This document shows, in pieces, positions 30,552 through 40,839 of a DNA stretch of 64,000 nucleotides. This stretch comes from Cercophora sp. LCS_1 (taxonomy: Eukaryota; Ascomycota; Sordariomycetes; Sordariales; Lasiosphaeriaceae): the NCBI GenBank assembly GCA_036250225.1, contig JAPZLL010000020.1:558001-622000 (forward strand), written 5' to 3'. The first letter of the stretch is position 1. Every line of letters starts with the position of its first letter. The position numbers were made by a program, and so were the translations under genes. A model generated the notes under the pieces. The model searched no databases. It was not told the DNA's origin and was given only the letters and a program-made list of their open reading frames with translations.

Positions 30552-31090
30552 CTACCAAGGAACAGTCCCCGCACACAAATAAAGCGTAACATCCTTGGCC
30601 GAGGTGCACACCTTGACCTGCGATCCAGGCGGCGGCGTGCCGTTGTTCCAAACGATAGCCGGGCACGAGCCCTCGGCGCTGGCGACAACGACCTTGGAAC
30701 CGGGGAAGACGTCGCCGAAAACGGTGCTCAGATCGTACCACACCTTGTCGCCGTCGAGGCTGTAGGCGTAGTTGAGCTGCGGCGCGCCCGTGTACAGGCC
30801 GTTGGGCGACTTGGTCACCTTGAGGGCCTTGCCGCCGGTGACGGGGTCGCGGACGAAACCTTCGGAGTAGGAGCCGCCCTGTGTTATTGTCAGAATTCAT
30901 TCTCTGTTTTGAGTGAACGGGGGGGGGAAGGGTAACGTACATTGGCAGCAAGGGTAAAGGGACCCGAGATAGACTGGCCGACGGACCAGAGGGTCACGGC
31001 TTGACCGCAGTGATTCACGACGCGGGCGCTGCCAACGGCTGCGGCAAGGGGAGCCAGGGCGGCGAGGGGAAGGAGGATGTTGGCGAGCAT
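30552..31090 (-). CDS. Bys1-like small secreted protein (158 aa)
   Basis: Exons 30941-31090 and 30552-30878, intron 30879-30940 (GTACGT to CACAG), total 159 codons with the stop. The signal peptide (MLANILLPLAALAPLAAA) is followed by ARVVNHCGQAVTLWSV, SEGFVRDPVTGGKALKVT and PQLNYAYSLDGDKVWYDLS, then VYG-like FGDVFPG and a C-terminus with three more cysteines. This matches the Bys1 (Blastomyces yeast-phase-specific) family, small thaumatin-like secreted proteins of unknown biochemical role. The start is supported by the signal peptide and a TATA box about 100 bp upstream. Confidence 0.85.
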
Positions 31091-31187
31091 TGTGGTGGTT
31101 ATTAGTTTGGTTGAAGTGTTGAGCGAGTGTGGTCGTGATGATAAGTAAAAAAAAAAAAAGTCAGAGTCAGGGGAGAAAGGAGACCAG

Positions 31188-31197
31188 TTTATATATT
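31188..31197 (-). promoter_or_regulatory. TATA box of the Bys1-like gene
   Basis: On the minus strand AATATATAAA, about 100 bp upstream of the start codon at 31090. A poly(A/T) tract at 31147-31159 lies between the box and the gene, typical of a strong fungal promoter. Confidence 0.55.
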
Positions 31198-32557
31198 CTA
31201 TCGAACATCAACCCTATCGAGGTTCCCTCGGAAAGGACCTCTTAGTCACACGACATCAGGTTCGCATGACGCTCTTACAACACCACCGCCGCCGCCGGTT
31301 AACCCAGTGTGGTAGGTAACATTGTCATCGCCAAACTTTCCGGCTCGCAAGGTATCTCGAAATAGCAAACCGCGCAGCTCCCCAACGTGGATACGACGTG
31401 GAGAACAGGAAGTGGTTTGCCGTCCACCAGGAACCCGGAAAACATGGCCTGCACGTTTGCAACGCCAAGAAAATGGTCCCTTTGCCCAGAACCAGGAGGC
31501 AGAAAGACTCAATTCGTCCTTGGTAACAGAAACAATCCCGGCCCGATCGATCAATACGAATGGTGCCAGCCAGCCGCAATCAAGACCGGCATCCAGTCAG
31601 AGTTCCTACAGGCCGCTGAATACGAAATGGGATTGATTGGGGCACATGATCTGTGAGCTGACAGCTGACCTGCTGACTCTCGGACCGTGGATCGAACAAG
31701 TCGTATTGGCGAAAGCAATATTGCGGGGAACTGGGAGGGCTTGCTGCGGTACGCCGTCGTCCTACTGCTGCGACGTCGCATCCATCCAACAAAGCTACCC
31801 GGCAATCAGGTGCCGACCCGCCGATCCCGACTGGTTAAGGCGACGGAGGAGTATCACAGCGCCTGAGGACTGTGAGGAACCCGGCCTTGGCGGTCCAGGG
31901 GGGTGGTGGGTACGTAACACGACCACTCGACCCCTCTGATCGGATGCAGGGGCCATCTATCGGCGCTGCAAATGCGGGGAGAAAGTTTCCGGAGGACATG
32001 GGTGGCATGGCAATATCGCCTGTCGTCGCTGTTCGACACAACATGTCAAGGCAAAAGAAAGGCATCCGGTGCGGTGCCGGACACAAGTCGTGCCGGCTGA
32101 CACGGGCAGGAGCGGTCAGTGTCATTCGTTGTTGCTGGTTTGGTTTGGTTCTCGCTTAGGCGATTGCCGCGACGTTGCCATCGGAAACAGTGAGGCTCGT
32201 ATCTGCAATTGTGGGGTGTATAGTGTGGCCTTGGCGGAGATCCTTGGACGGACTGTTGCTTTATAGCCCACCATTGCATCGGACTACGGCTCAGCTAGGA
32301 CCGTAGGGCTCGTCGGGCGCCAAAGGAAGAACGGACTCAATACGTCATTGGTTGGTTGTTGGTCAACACCGAGATGCCTCTGCTTAGACACGGTGGTACC
32401 AAACCCCAAATGGAGCTGAAGGGGAGACTCTGTGCAACGCGCAGTCAAAACGTTGGACTTAACATGAAAGGAAATTCGCCACGGCCATTAGTGTCAGATC
32501 AGTCTAACGTTGTGAACCCGCTCCTTCCTCATTCGGTCTCCAGCTCCCACAGACCAG
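31198..32557. other. Long interval, no gene recognised
   Basis: About 1.36 kb. Several overlapping open frames occur in all directions (e.g. 31387-31656, 31637-31939) but none has codon bias, splice logic or family resemblance. Confidence 0.45.
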
Positions 32558-32860
32558 TTACAATCGACCCCTAGTCTTGATCTCAATACTCCTGATGATC
32601 ATGTACGAGATGAACGCAATGACAACAGCAAACTCAAAGCTCAAATCGCCTGCCTTCTCCGCAATTGTCCCAACATACCACACGGGTGGTGCATACTCTG
32701 GATGATGAAGCCAGCGCACTCAAACCCGTCGGCAGCGCCTTCTTGGCATCGTTCCAGATAGCCGGGTCAAAACTCGACGGATCCGCCTTGCGGAAGTAGA
32801 TGAAGTCGGTCAAAAAACAAGTAACAGATGCCTGCCCAATTTACTTCAGACAGCGCGTGA
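32558..32860 (-). pseudogene. NCS1 purine-cytosine permease, C-terminal relic
   Basis: On the minus strand three frames together resemble the end of a nucleobase permease: EVNWAGICYLF, TDFIYFRKADPSSFDP with AIWNDAKKALPTG, and APPVWYVGTIAEKAGDL, then FEFAVVIAFISYMI and RSIEIK. The pieces need at least two frame changes, one at a T6 run near 32823 and one near 32700. The upstream membrane segments are not recognisable. This is a decayed 3' remnant. The family assignment rests on memory of NCS1 C-terminal patterns and is moderate. Confidence 0.45.
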
Positions 32861-33308
32861 GACGAATGTATTGGCATCAACTGCGGGCCTGTTGGAGACC
32901 TAGAGACTGTTGGTTCTCGACTTGTATGTCAAAGCGTCCAAGTCGGTCTTTTACCTCTAGGTGGGTTCGATGGCGGTTTGCTTGGCCTTGAAGGTAATTA
33001 TACATCAAGGATAATGGTTTGACGAGAAGAGAAGACTACCCCAAGAGCAACTTCAGTGCAGAGGTCACAAAGCCTTGAATGAGACTTGGTGAAAAAGAAG
33101 ACATTACATAACCGCAGCGGTCAGGCTCCATATCAGGTTTTCCAGCAGGTAGAAGGCAGCAACAAGTGGGGGCATAACCCCTCATTCTCACGGTCAGGCT
33201 TCAATCCCCGATCAAATCACCATTCTACATGAACTCGCTCCTGAATCCAATACCACCTTGCGGGCTCGCTTCTTGAGGCCATCATATTGCCTTCTTCTCT
33301 CAATCACA
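32861..33308. other. Intergenic, no gene recognised
   Basis: About 450 bp, possibly containing further decayed permease sequence. It includes the 5' leader of the hydrolase pseudogene. Confidence 0.35.
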
Positions 33309-34484
33309 ATGGACAAAACACCCTTCCAACCCCTCCACCCCTCAATCCGGGGCAAGCTCTACCCGGAGTACGTCATCCTCCACGACACCATCATCCAATA
33401 CATCCGGCCGATCGAACTGCCCTCCCCCTCTCCCCTCGTCACCGGTCCCTCCGTACTGGCCCCTTACTCACAGAAACTCACAGAAACTCACACCCGTCGG
33501 CCGCATCTACGACCAAGTCATCGACAATTTCCAGATCCGCGTTTTCACACCACCAAGTGAGGCGCCATCATCAGGTTGGCCCTGTCTGGTCTGGTACCAC
33601 GGCGGTGGCTGGGTGAATGGGAACCTTGACAGCGAAAATGGATTTCTGACGCACATTTGCAAATGTACCACCCCTTTTCTTTCTTTGGAAACAAAACGAA
33701 GCTGATGGCTTGAAGATGTGAACTGCATGGTCATATCCATCAACTATCGCCATGCACCTGCTTTCCGGTACCCGACTGCACATGATGATGCACTGGCTGG
33801 GTATGAATGGGTTATTGCTAACGCTGCGGACCTGGGTCTTGATATCGAGCGTGTTGCGATTGGTGGTGCTTCTGCGTGAGCCCAGTCTCTTTCCTTTCTT
33901 ATTTCCATCCCTTGATACTAACGTCTAAAAGAGGCGGGAACATCTCCCTCCTAACAACCCTCAATACACCCCACAAACCCACCTTCCAGCTCCTCATCTG
34001 CCCCGTCATTGACAACACAGCCACGGCCAATACAACCTGGTTTACATCACAGCATTCGCCATTCCTCACCCCCGGGAGAATGGAATGGTACCGCCAGCAG
34101 TATTTCACCGACGAGACGCAACGATCCCAATCCTCGCCATGTTTCTTCAATGGCGAGGCACTTGCACGATCTCCAAAGACGTTTGTAGCCATTGCCGAAT
34201 GCGATTTACTCGCTCCCGAGCAAGAGGCATTTGTCGGACAGCTGGAAGCAAATGGGGTGAAGGTGGGGAAGGAGGTTTACAAGGGGGCTACGCATTCTGT
34301 TCTGGCTCTTGCTGGGTGAGTTTTGCTCGAACACAACGGTCACAGTTGAGGATGGTGAGTGGAGCTGACATGGTGCAGGATTCATGATGTTGGGAAGAAG
34401 TTGGTTCATGATGCTTGTGGGGCGCTTGCTGAGGCGTTGGGGACGGTGTATGACAAGGAGGTTGCCGTTGTGCTTGGTCAGTGA
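33309..34484 (+). pseudogene. Alpha/beta hydrolase-3 (HSL-like), broken by a 10-bp duplication
   Basis: Exons 33309-33664, 33716-33875, 33932-34315 and 34379-34484 with standard introns. Family motifs: CLVWYHGGGWVNGN (oxyanion HGGGW), SINYRHAPAFRYP, IGGASAGGNISLLT (GxSxG nucleophile elbow), AECDLLAPE and KGATHSV (catalytic Asp and His). In exon 1 the unit CAGAAACTCA occurs twice in tandem (about 33471-33490). Position arithmetic shows that the coding frame before and after differs by exactly these 10 bp. With the duplication, the frame from the ATG stops at 33560, before all catalytic motifs. Everything else, including every splice site, is intact, so the loss is probably recent. If functional it would be a soluble esterase/lipase. 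Confidence 0.85.
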
Positions 34485-35036
34485 GGGCGAGAGTTTGTGT
34501 CCAGGGATTGAGAGATCGTTTGCCATGGAGGGATGGGGTGCGCTTATCGAAGGGCTCTGGGTGTGATAAGAGTGCTGGGTCGGAAACACCTACCTCTCGG
34601 TCATAAGCGTCACCACGGCTTGGGAAGACGATTGCTTCTGGTTTTCGTCCTCAATCGGCGGCACCTTCCTTGTCAGCGCCCGTGCTCATTCTCCAAGAAA
34701 GGTACCCACCTTCGACATGCAGCAGACGCTCGGACTATTTGCAGCACCTCGACTCTCCTGGGTGTCGTGTTGATCGGCCATGTCGTGATGGGAAAAGCCA
34801 CAAATGACACCAAAGCTGATGCAAAAGTCACCCGATCGTCAACAGGAAGGAGCGATGGAGGAGTCGACACAATCCACAACACTCTTATCAAATACTGTAG
34901 GCTGACGTGAGCAAGGGGATCCTTGTGCCCATGAGATGGGGTAGCGCTATCATTATCTCAAGTCGCGATTACAACGTCCACAAAACCCTAACGAACAACT
35001 CCGGATCAAAGACTCCCGCCGGCCACCAACACAGTC
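34485..35036. other. Intergenic between convergent genes
   Basis: About 550 bp between the ends of the hydrolase and DUF2235 genes. No gene recognised. Confidence 0.45.
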
Positions 35037-37139
35037 TCACTGCGCCTTAACTGGCGTGGGATTCCCCTCCTGCCAAGAGACGAGATCCCAATACCCAAAG
35101 TCCTTCGGAATGTCCTCCTTCGGCTTTGGCCTCGCCGGTGGCGTCGCGACAAACACGCTGGTGACACTGTCGTACGCCGACCCCACGCTGTCACCAATCG
35201 ACTTGAACGCCTTCGTGATTCTCCACTGGTTCGCCTCGATCTCCTTGCGCTTTTCTTCTTCCTTCCTCTTCTTCTCCGCGTCAATCTTCTCCTGCCAACC
35301 TACCAGCTTCTCATTGATTTGGATGTACATCCTCTCCCACATGCCAATGTACTCTTCCTCAAGCTTGCGTCCATGCTTGTCTTCCCAGTACCAGTGCCCT
35401 GCTGGCTCGGGAAGTTGGAACAGGTCGCTCTCAAAAGGCTGCTCTGCTTGCACCAATGGGTGCTCGCTACTCATGGGAGCGACACCATAATACGGCTTAA
35501 CCGCTCCGGCAACGGTCAAGTACGCGTTCGTCGCCCCTTCCACCCGACCAGGTCGGCGCTTCGTCTCGTCAGGCAACGCTCCGCGCTTCAACTCGAACCC
35601 TCCTGTCTCCATCAGAGCGCGGCATCGCCACGCACCCGCGTCATCCATCTCGGGCCCGTCATACAAATAACGAAGCCGCACACAGGGGTGAACCCATTCG
35701 TTGGGCTTAACGAGGGGCTCCTTGGGCTCCCCGTCCGCGAAGTAGTTACCAGGGGTGCGGGTTGCATAGTCGGTGCTTCGACCAACCACTTTCTTTGCTG
35801 GTGCTGACAGCGAAGACCACAGCCAGTCCGGATACGAGGTTGCGCCGTCCGGGTTCTTGATGAAGCCCATGCCCCAGCGACGGGCCTTCACCTCCCTGAC
35901 CGGGGTGCCGTCCTTGTTGAACTCTGACGATACAGGCATGGTGTGGAAGATGCGCGACATCTCGGGCTTGGAGAACTCGACGCCGATTGATGTGAGTTGG
36001 TCCGCCATCCACGCCATGGCGATGGTGGCAATCTGCTGGTCATCATACCCGCCGCCGACGTTGCAGTGTGCACCGGGGAACCAGACCTGTCGCAGGTTGG
36101 TCTTGGTGTTGTTCTTCTTGCCCCACATGGTACAGTTGAAGGCGGTGCGCCACTCATCGAGAGCAATGGCGTGGAAGGCGTGCTCGATGCTGGGATGCAC
36201 GTCAAGACTCTCGAAGCGGATCTCGTTGTCGCCTCTTCCGCTGTGGTAGAAGGGCGGGATGGCGGGCATACCGAGACTACCCACTGTGTCCCAGACGCCG
36301 ACAGCCTTGACTGTTCCCTCCAGTGGCACGTACTCGTACTTGTCCTTGCCATATTTGTCGACACCGGCCTTGACACGACGGCGAGAAGACATTTGGTGCT
36401 TGTCCAACAACTTGCGATAGGACCTCGCTATCAGAGTCAGACGGGACACTGGCACTGACGTCTCCTTCCCATTCACAGTCACAATCTCGGTGGTGTCTTT
36501 CATCGAGGACATGGCGATATATGCTTCCTCGCGCTCGGCATCCAGGTCCTCCTTCAACTTGGCGTCGGGTCCTGTCCAGGGCAAACCGGTTCCCTTGGCC
36601 TGGTAGCGCTTGATGCGCTCTACATTGCCCAAGGTGAAGCCGAGAAGGTCGTCCTTGTGGTCGTACGTCCTCGTGTTCCACTTTTGCCATGTCTCGTAGT
36701 CGTGGAAGATATGTGGAAGCACATCGAGACCGGCGCGGTTGAGGAAGCCAAGGTTGCAGATCATGCCTGCAATTGATCGGGCGGTGAAGGCACCGCGGGA
36801 AAACCCAATGATGATGATCTCGTCGCCGGGGTTGTAGTTGTCGCAGATGAACCGGTATGTCTCGACAATGTCTTGGGCCACGCCGATGCCGAACATGCCG
36901 CCGAGGGTGCGGGCGACTTTGGAAGACTCAGTGCCAGCGCCGGGATGGTAGTAGACAAGCTGAGGCATGCCGGAACAGCACTTGTGGGCCACCGCGCCGG
37001 AGAGCCGGCTCACGTTGGTGGCGGGTCCGAACCCTCGGTCATTGGTATTGTTCCAGGTGCCATCGCAACAAATGACCAACCGCTTGCTGTTGAGAAAGTC
37101 GTCGGACTTGTGAGCGCATTTGGGCGACTGGCCTGCCAT
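35037..37139 (-). CDS. DUF2235 alpha/beta hydrolase-like protein (700 aa)
   Basis: Single exon. The DUF2235 domain covers the first two thirds: KRLVICCDGTWNNTNDRGFG, then YYHPGAGTE, and GFSRGAFTARSIAGMICNLG, where Ser114 is in the GxSxG nucleophile elbow. Later come VWDTVGSLG (acid) and HAIALDEWR with VWFPGAHCNVGGGY (His). DUF2235 proteins share the catalytic core of Tle1-type phospholipase effectors, but fungal members are uncharacterised. The C-terminal 100 residues contain a charged coiled coil (EKIDAEKKRKEEEKRK). The first true ATG (37139) was used. An in-frame extension to 37241 begins with GTG and is not supported. Confidence 0.9.
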   Translation of the reverse strand: MAGQSPKCAHKSDDFLNSKRLVICCDGTWNNTNDRGFGPATNVSRLSGAVAHKCCSGMPQLVYYHPGAGTESSKVARTLGGMFGIGVAQDIVETYRFICDNYNPGDEIIIIGFSRGAFTARSIAGMICNLGFLNRAGLDVLPHIFHDYETWQKWNTRTYDHKDDLLGFTLGNVERIKRYQAKGTGLPWTGPDAKLKEDLDAEREEAYIAMSSMKDTTEIVTVNGKETSVPVSRLTLIARSYRKLLDKHQMSSRRRVKAGVDKYGKDKYEYVPLEGTVKAVGVWDTVGSLGMPAIPPFYHSGRGDNEIRFESLDVHPSIEHAFHAIALDEWRTAFNCTMWGKKNNTKTNLRQVWFPGAHCNVGGGYDDQQIATIAMAWMADQLTSIGVEFSKPEMSRIFHTMPVSSEFNKDGTPVREVKARRWGMGFIKNPDGATSYPDWLWSSLSAPAKKVVGRSTDYATRTPGNYFADGEPKEPLVKPNEWVHPCVRLRYLYDGPEMDDAGAWRCRALMETGGFELKRGALPDETKRRPGRVEGATNAYLTVAGAVKPYYGVAPMSSEHPLVQAEQPFESDLFQLPEPAGHWYWEDKHGRKLEEEYIGMWERMYIQINEKLVGWQEKIDAEKKRKEEEKRKEIEANQWRITKAFKSIGDSVGSAYDSVTSVFVATPPARPKPKEDIPKDFGYWDLVSWQEGNPTPVKAQ

Positions 37140-37931
37140 GGTGACGGTTGAGACGGAACTCTGGGTGATGGCACGGAGTCGGAACGGAGAGATGGACAGT
37201 GACAAGAGAGGTCTCGCACCCACCCCGGGGAGCGCATCCACCGATTTTATCCTTCAACTCCCCAAACCGCCTGCTCCAACACCTTCGGATCTAGAACACG
37301 GTGGCGCGCAGAGCTGGAGCTGACGCGCCCGATTTGGCGGTTCAGCCCACTCCGACAACAGCTAGCGCGCATGCGCTAACGGGCTTGTCCCCAATAGTGT
37401 CGCTGAATCCCTGAGTCCAGGCCGACATGGCTCAAGCTGACTCGGAATCTCTGAAATTTGATATGGATCCAAGATGCACGTTGTGCGTTCGTCGGCAAAT
37501 TTGGCCCGGTGAGCTTGAAAAGCTTGTGGCGAAGGGTTCCCTAACTTCCGTGGTGGAAAGGCAGCCGGGAACGCCAAGCCTTGGCAACCCTATGGGGCGA
37601 ACCCCTTTTCCGTTGTTGACTGGCGCGCAACCCCTGTCCCCCGGCTTCGGTGGAGAAGCCCAAAGATCAGGAACCGCGCCCATTGATCTTACGCAAGAAT
37701 CAGCACCACGAAGGTCATATACCTCAAGGCGGATGGCTGTCCACGAGGTAAGGCGCTGTTTTGCTCGAGCTGCTCCGGCGCCAAGAGATTTGGTCCATGG
37801 AGTCTGGCCCAAAACGCGGTGTCGTGTTCATTGGCAACCAATGAGACAAACCCCGCACTCCCGACATCTCAACGCTAGCAGATCAAAAACTTGTTGGCCA
37901 GCGCATAGAACAACCCAAGATATTGTTCAAC
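37140..37931. other. Promoter region between divergent genes
   Basis: About 0.8 kb between the starts of the DUF2235 gene (minus) and the unknown gene (plus). Open frames here (e.g. 37427 onward plus) lack family resemblance and overlap the downstream start, so they are taken as chance. Confidence 0.4.
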
Positions 37932-38780
37932 ATGCCACGTCCCCCGCGCCCCTCCACCGGCGTCCGCTTGAGTGCGAGCAAGACTTTTGCAATTCCCTTT
38001 CCCGACCATGCAGGCAAGCCTGGCGCCATGGTCTTTGACGCAGACAAAGCCAGTCCTCTTCCTCGTCTCTTTGGGTTTTCGTTTTACGTGACAACGCCCG
38101 ATGCCACACCGGACACCTTTGACGGCGTCAAGCTGTTCAAGGCCATACAGGGCAGGGATGACACTGATTTCTGTTTCGACTTTTACTTCCTCCCCAGTAC
38201 CTCCGTTGCGGAGTGCCAGGAACATTACCTAGCCGAGAAAATACACCGCGGGTGTTACACGGAGCAGGTCAAAGCGATGGAGAGTATCCTTGAAAATGAA
38301 AAACTGTCAGTCTTCAATACCGGCAAGCCTCCCGGCATGGTGGGCTCGCACGCGGCTCCGTTCAAGGGGTATTATCACCATGATGAAACATTTGTGATTC
38401 AGGACGAGGACTGGGTCGCGAAGGCGATCACGGGCGTCAGATTTACACCCATCAATGCGGCCGAGGAGTTTGAGTTGGTGGAGAAGCGGCTGGATGTCTA
38501 CGAGCAAATTGTCAGGAAAGTTGGGAAGTGGCCTCAGGTTGTGGACATCATGAAGGCTGATGAAGGGGGGCAATATGATGGGAAAATGACGGTGCTGTTG
38601 CGGGTGGGCGAATTATATCCGAAATCGATTGGTCAGTCGTTGGGTGAGTTTTATGGGCGGGTGGTTGAGATGGGGCTACGAGCTGGTGAGACGAGAGTGC
38701 CAGTCGCACGTCATGTGGGTACAGTATTATTGGCAGTGAGGAGCAAAACAAAGCCCCTGATTCCCTCATTTCCAGGATGA
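37932..38780 (+). CDS. Hypothetical protein (282 aa)
   Basis: Not recognised. Single exon from ATG 37932 (MPRPPRPSTGVRLS) with good codon bias throughout. No signal peptide or membrane segment. Possible conserved points are FGFSFYVTTPDATPDTFDG, FCFDFYFLPSTSV and GYYHHDETFVIQDEDW; the last is His/Asp-rich and could bind a metal. The C-terminal quarter is weaker. It is divergent from the DUF2235 gene. Confidence 0.65.
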   Translation: MPRPPRPSTGVRLSASKTFAIPFPDHAGKPGAMVFDADKASPLPRLFGFSFYVTTPDATPDTFDGVKLFKAIQGRDDTDFCFDFYFLPSTSVAECQEHYLAEKIHRGCYTEQVKAMESILENEKLSVFNTGKPPGMVGSHAAPFKGYYHHDETFVIQDEDWVAKAITGVRFTPINAAEEFELVEKRLDVYEQIVRKVGKWPQVVDIMKADEGGQYDGKMTVLLRVGELYPKSIGQSLGEFYGRVVEMGLRAGETRVPVARHVGTVLLAVRSKTKPLIPSFPG

Positions 38781-38797
38781 TCTTGGCTCCGAAATCG

Positions 38798-38836
38798 AAA
38801 AGAAGAAGAAGAAGAAGAAGAAGAAGAAGAAGAAAG
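38798..38836. repeat. (AAG)n microsatellite
   Basis: About twelve tandem AAG units just downstream of the preceding stop codon. A minus-strand ORF across it gives a poly-Leu run that is an artefact. Confidence 0.9.
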
Positions 38837-39323
38837 AAAAACTGAAATCGAACAACCAAAAAGCACAACTTTCTCCCACATGAAAAGTTAGAAGCGTTAT
38901 CGCTTTTTCGGGGGGTGAAATGGGAAATGACCTGGGAGCGTGTCGTCGCTGGCAGTTGAGCCAAAATCAAGCCCTCGGCGTTGCATTTGAAACTTAAAAC
39001 TCATACAAGCGGAACAAAAGGGCGCTAGAAGAGCGGCGAAAAGGAAGCTTCGAGCAGGAATATAACTTGAAGCCACAAAGTCTGTTCGGAATGACTCGCG
39101 CATTCTACAGAAGCTACTTTATCTGCAACCCAGGGCCCCGGCAACTTCTTCACCATAAAAAGGGGCCCCCATATATAGATTGCGGCCTATCTTACAACAT
39201 AGGTACCTCGCTTTGGTCACCCGTCACTACACGCAAAACAAGATCGTATTTGCAACCTCCTCGTCGGCAGTCCTCAGTTGAAACATCTAAACACAATCCC
39301 TCATACTCAACCTCGGAACAAAA
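38837..39323. promoter_or_regulatory. Upstream region of the 2EXR gene
   Basis: About 490 bp. A TATATA box occurs at about 39172-39177, some 150 bp before the start codon, and an AGGTACCT palindrome at about 39202-39209. Confidence 0.4.
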
Positions 39324-40610
39324 ATGAGGTCACCAGAATTCACATACTTCCGCAAGCTCCCAACAGAGCTTCGCCTCGAGATTTGGCGATATGCACTTCC
39401 CAGTGAGCGCATCGTCAGCCTCATCTACGACGGAAGCCAGGACCGATATTTCTCGTTCAATTCGGTCGTCCCCGTCCTCCTCAGTGTCTGCACAGAGTCG
39501 AGATATTGCACGCTCGAGACATACAAGCTCTGGTTCGGCACCGATGCACACCTGGCCTGCATACCGTTCTGCCCCTCCCGCGATATCCTGCTCCTAGACG
39601 ATTATTTCAGCAGTATCGATTACAGCCCGGTTCAAGTGGGCCCTCTGCGTAAAGAAGAGCTGCATGGCATCCAGCGACTAGCGATAAATTGTAACTTAAT
39701 GTACCCAAATTCGCGGAACCGGGGATCGAAGGTGCTCGTCCTCTATCTAACTGTCAGATCGATCCCCAATCTCAAAGGGTTGTGCTTCGTGGAGGAGCCA
39801 GACATGACTCCCTATGCCAAGGGACCAATCACCTTCAACAGGGTTTCCAACGACATATCTTGCAAGTGTCAGAGGGGATGGATCCACCCCTGGAACGCTC
39901 GACGCGACGCTTGCTTTTCCAATGAGATCGTCAAACGCACCGTCAAGCACCCACGAGCGCACGCTTGGATGTCAGGCGGGCCAGGGAAGCTCCCGCTCTT
40001 TCATGCTGTGTGGGCGTCTCGCAAGCAGATACCGGTTCCGACTTATTTGTTGGAAATGAAGGATCACCCTTTCCCTTTTCCTTTGGAGGACGAGTGCGCG
40101 ATTCCTTGGAACGATGAAAACCCCTCTGATGACGAAGAGGACGAAAACGACGAGGACGACGATTCAGATTCTGACGGTACAGACTCGGATGATACAGACC
40201 TACCCGGCCCAGACACGCCCTACTACATGATGCTCATGTCCTGGTGCGGCGAACAGGCGTCGAGCGTTGACGTAGCTGATCGGGAACGGGAGGAAAGCCG
40301 GTCGCGGATTCCTCTCCAACACAAACCGCGTCACACTAAAATGATTATTCAAATGAAACATAAAACTCAACGCGCCCCTTCCCACAGACTCGGGCTTCAA
40401 CTCCGCCGTTGTCGCCTCCTCCCAAGCCTTGTACGCACCCCCATGCGGCATATACGAGTTCTCACAACTCAGGCAATACTCGCCGTAAAGCATACCCAGC
40501 ACCTCGGTCGACATGTTCCGATGATAGCACGGCGACCGGTACGTATCCAACGCAGTGATACGCCCAACTTGGAGAAGTCAATCGGGAGGCTCGCCCGGCC
40601 ATCGTGTTGA
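39324..40610 (+). CDS. 2EXR-domain protein with antisense-derived C-terminus (428 aa)
   Basis: The start FTYFRKLPTELRLEIWRYAL is the diagnostic opening of the fungal 2EXR domain, followed by VVPVLLSVCTESR and the usual C-terminal part of that domain to about residue 240. An acidic stretch follows (DDEEDENDEDDDSDSDGTDS, residues about 268-290). From about residue 335 the frame runs through the antisense strand of a homogentisate-dioxygenase relic and becomes Arg/His-rich (RLGLQLRRCRLLPSL). The genuine stop of the ancestral gene was evidently lost or moved, and roughly 90 residues are of new origin. The 2EXR family is abundant in filamentous fungi; function is unknown. Confidence 0.75.
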   Translation: MRSPEFTYFRKLPTELRLEIWRYALPSERIVSLIYDGSQDRYFSFNSVVPVLLSVCTESRYCTLETYKLWFGTDAHLACIPFCPSRDILLLDDYFSSIDYSPVQVGPLRKEELHGIQRLAINCNLMYPNSRNRGSKVLVLYLTVRSIPNLKGLCFVEEPDMTPYAKGPITFNRVSNDISCKCQRGWIHPWNARRDACFSNEIVKRTVKHPRAHAWMSGGPGKLPLFHAVWASRKQIPVPTYLLEMKDHPFPFPLEDECAIPWNDENPSDDEEDENDEDDDSDSDGTDSDDTDLPGPDTPYYMMLMSWCGEQASSVDVADREREESRSRIPLQHKPRHTKMIIQMKHKTQRAPSHRLGLQLRRCRLLPSLVRTPMRHIRVLTTQAILAVKHTQHLGRHVPMIARRPVRIQRSDTPNLEKSIGRLARPSC

Positions 40611-40615
40611 GGATC
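40345..40615 (-). pseudogene. Homogentisate 1,2-dioxygenase-like relic
   Basis: On the minus strand ITALDTYRSPCYHRNMSTEV followed by LGMLYGEYCLSCENSYMPHGG and GALSFMFHL resembles the C-terminal metal-site region of homogentisate dioxygenase (YHRN, EY, PHG). Just upstream, RASLPIDFSKLG lies in another frame, so a frameshift is present near 40560. The N-terminal two thirds are missing. It lies antisense inside the 3' part of the 2EXR frame. Confidence 0.6.
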
Positions 40616-40839
40616 GGGTTGGGGGTCACCGTCAAGTCAGATGACCCGTACATCAAAATTGCAAGGGGGGAAGGCCTCGCCATGGCCAAAGGCGGCAAGC
40701 CCAGGACAGCTCTGGCTGACTATCTGCCCTCATGTGTGCATTTTCCATGACCGGACCGAGCGCTTCCGGGTCCGTCTTCATCGCAGGATCCAACACGGTA
40801 CGCGAACGGAACCAGTCCGACTGGGAAAGATCCTTGCTG

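Noticed and set aside
38548..38970. ORF with a poly-Leu run resembling a signal peptide or membrane helix
   Set aside because: Poly-Leu is the translation of the (AAG)n microsatellite on the opposite strand.
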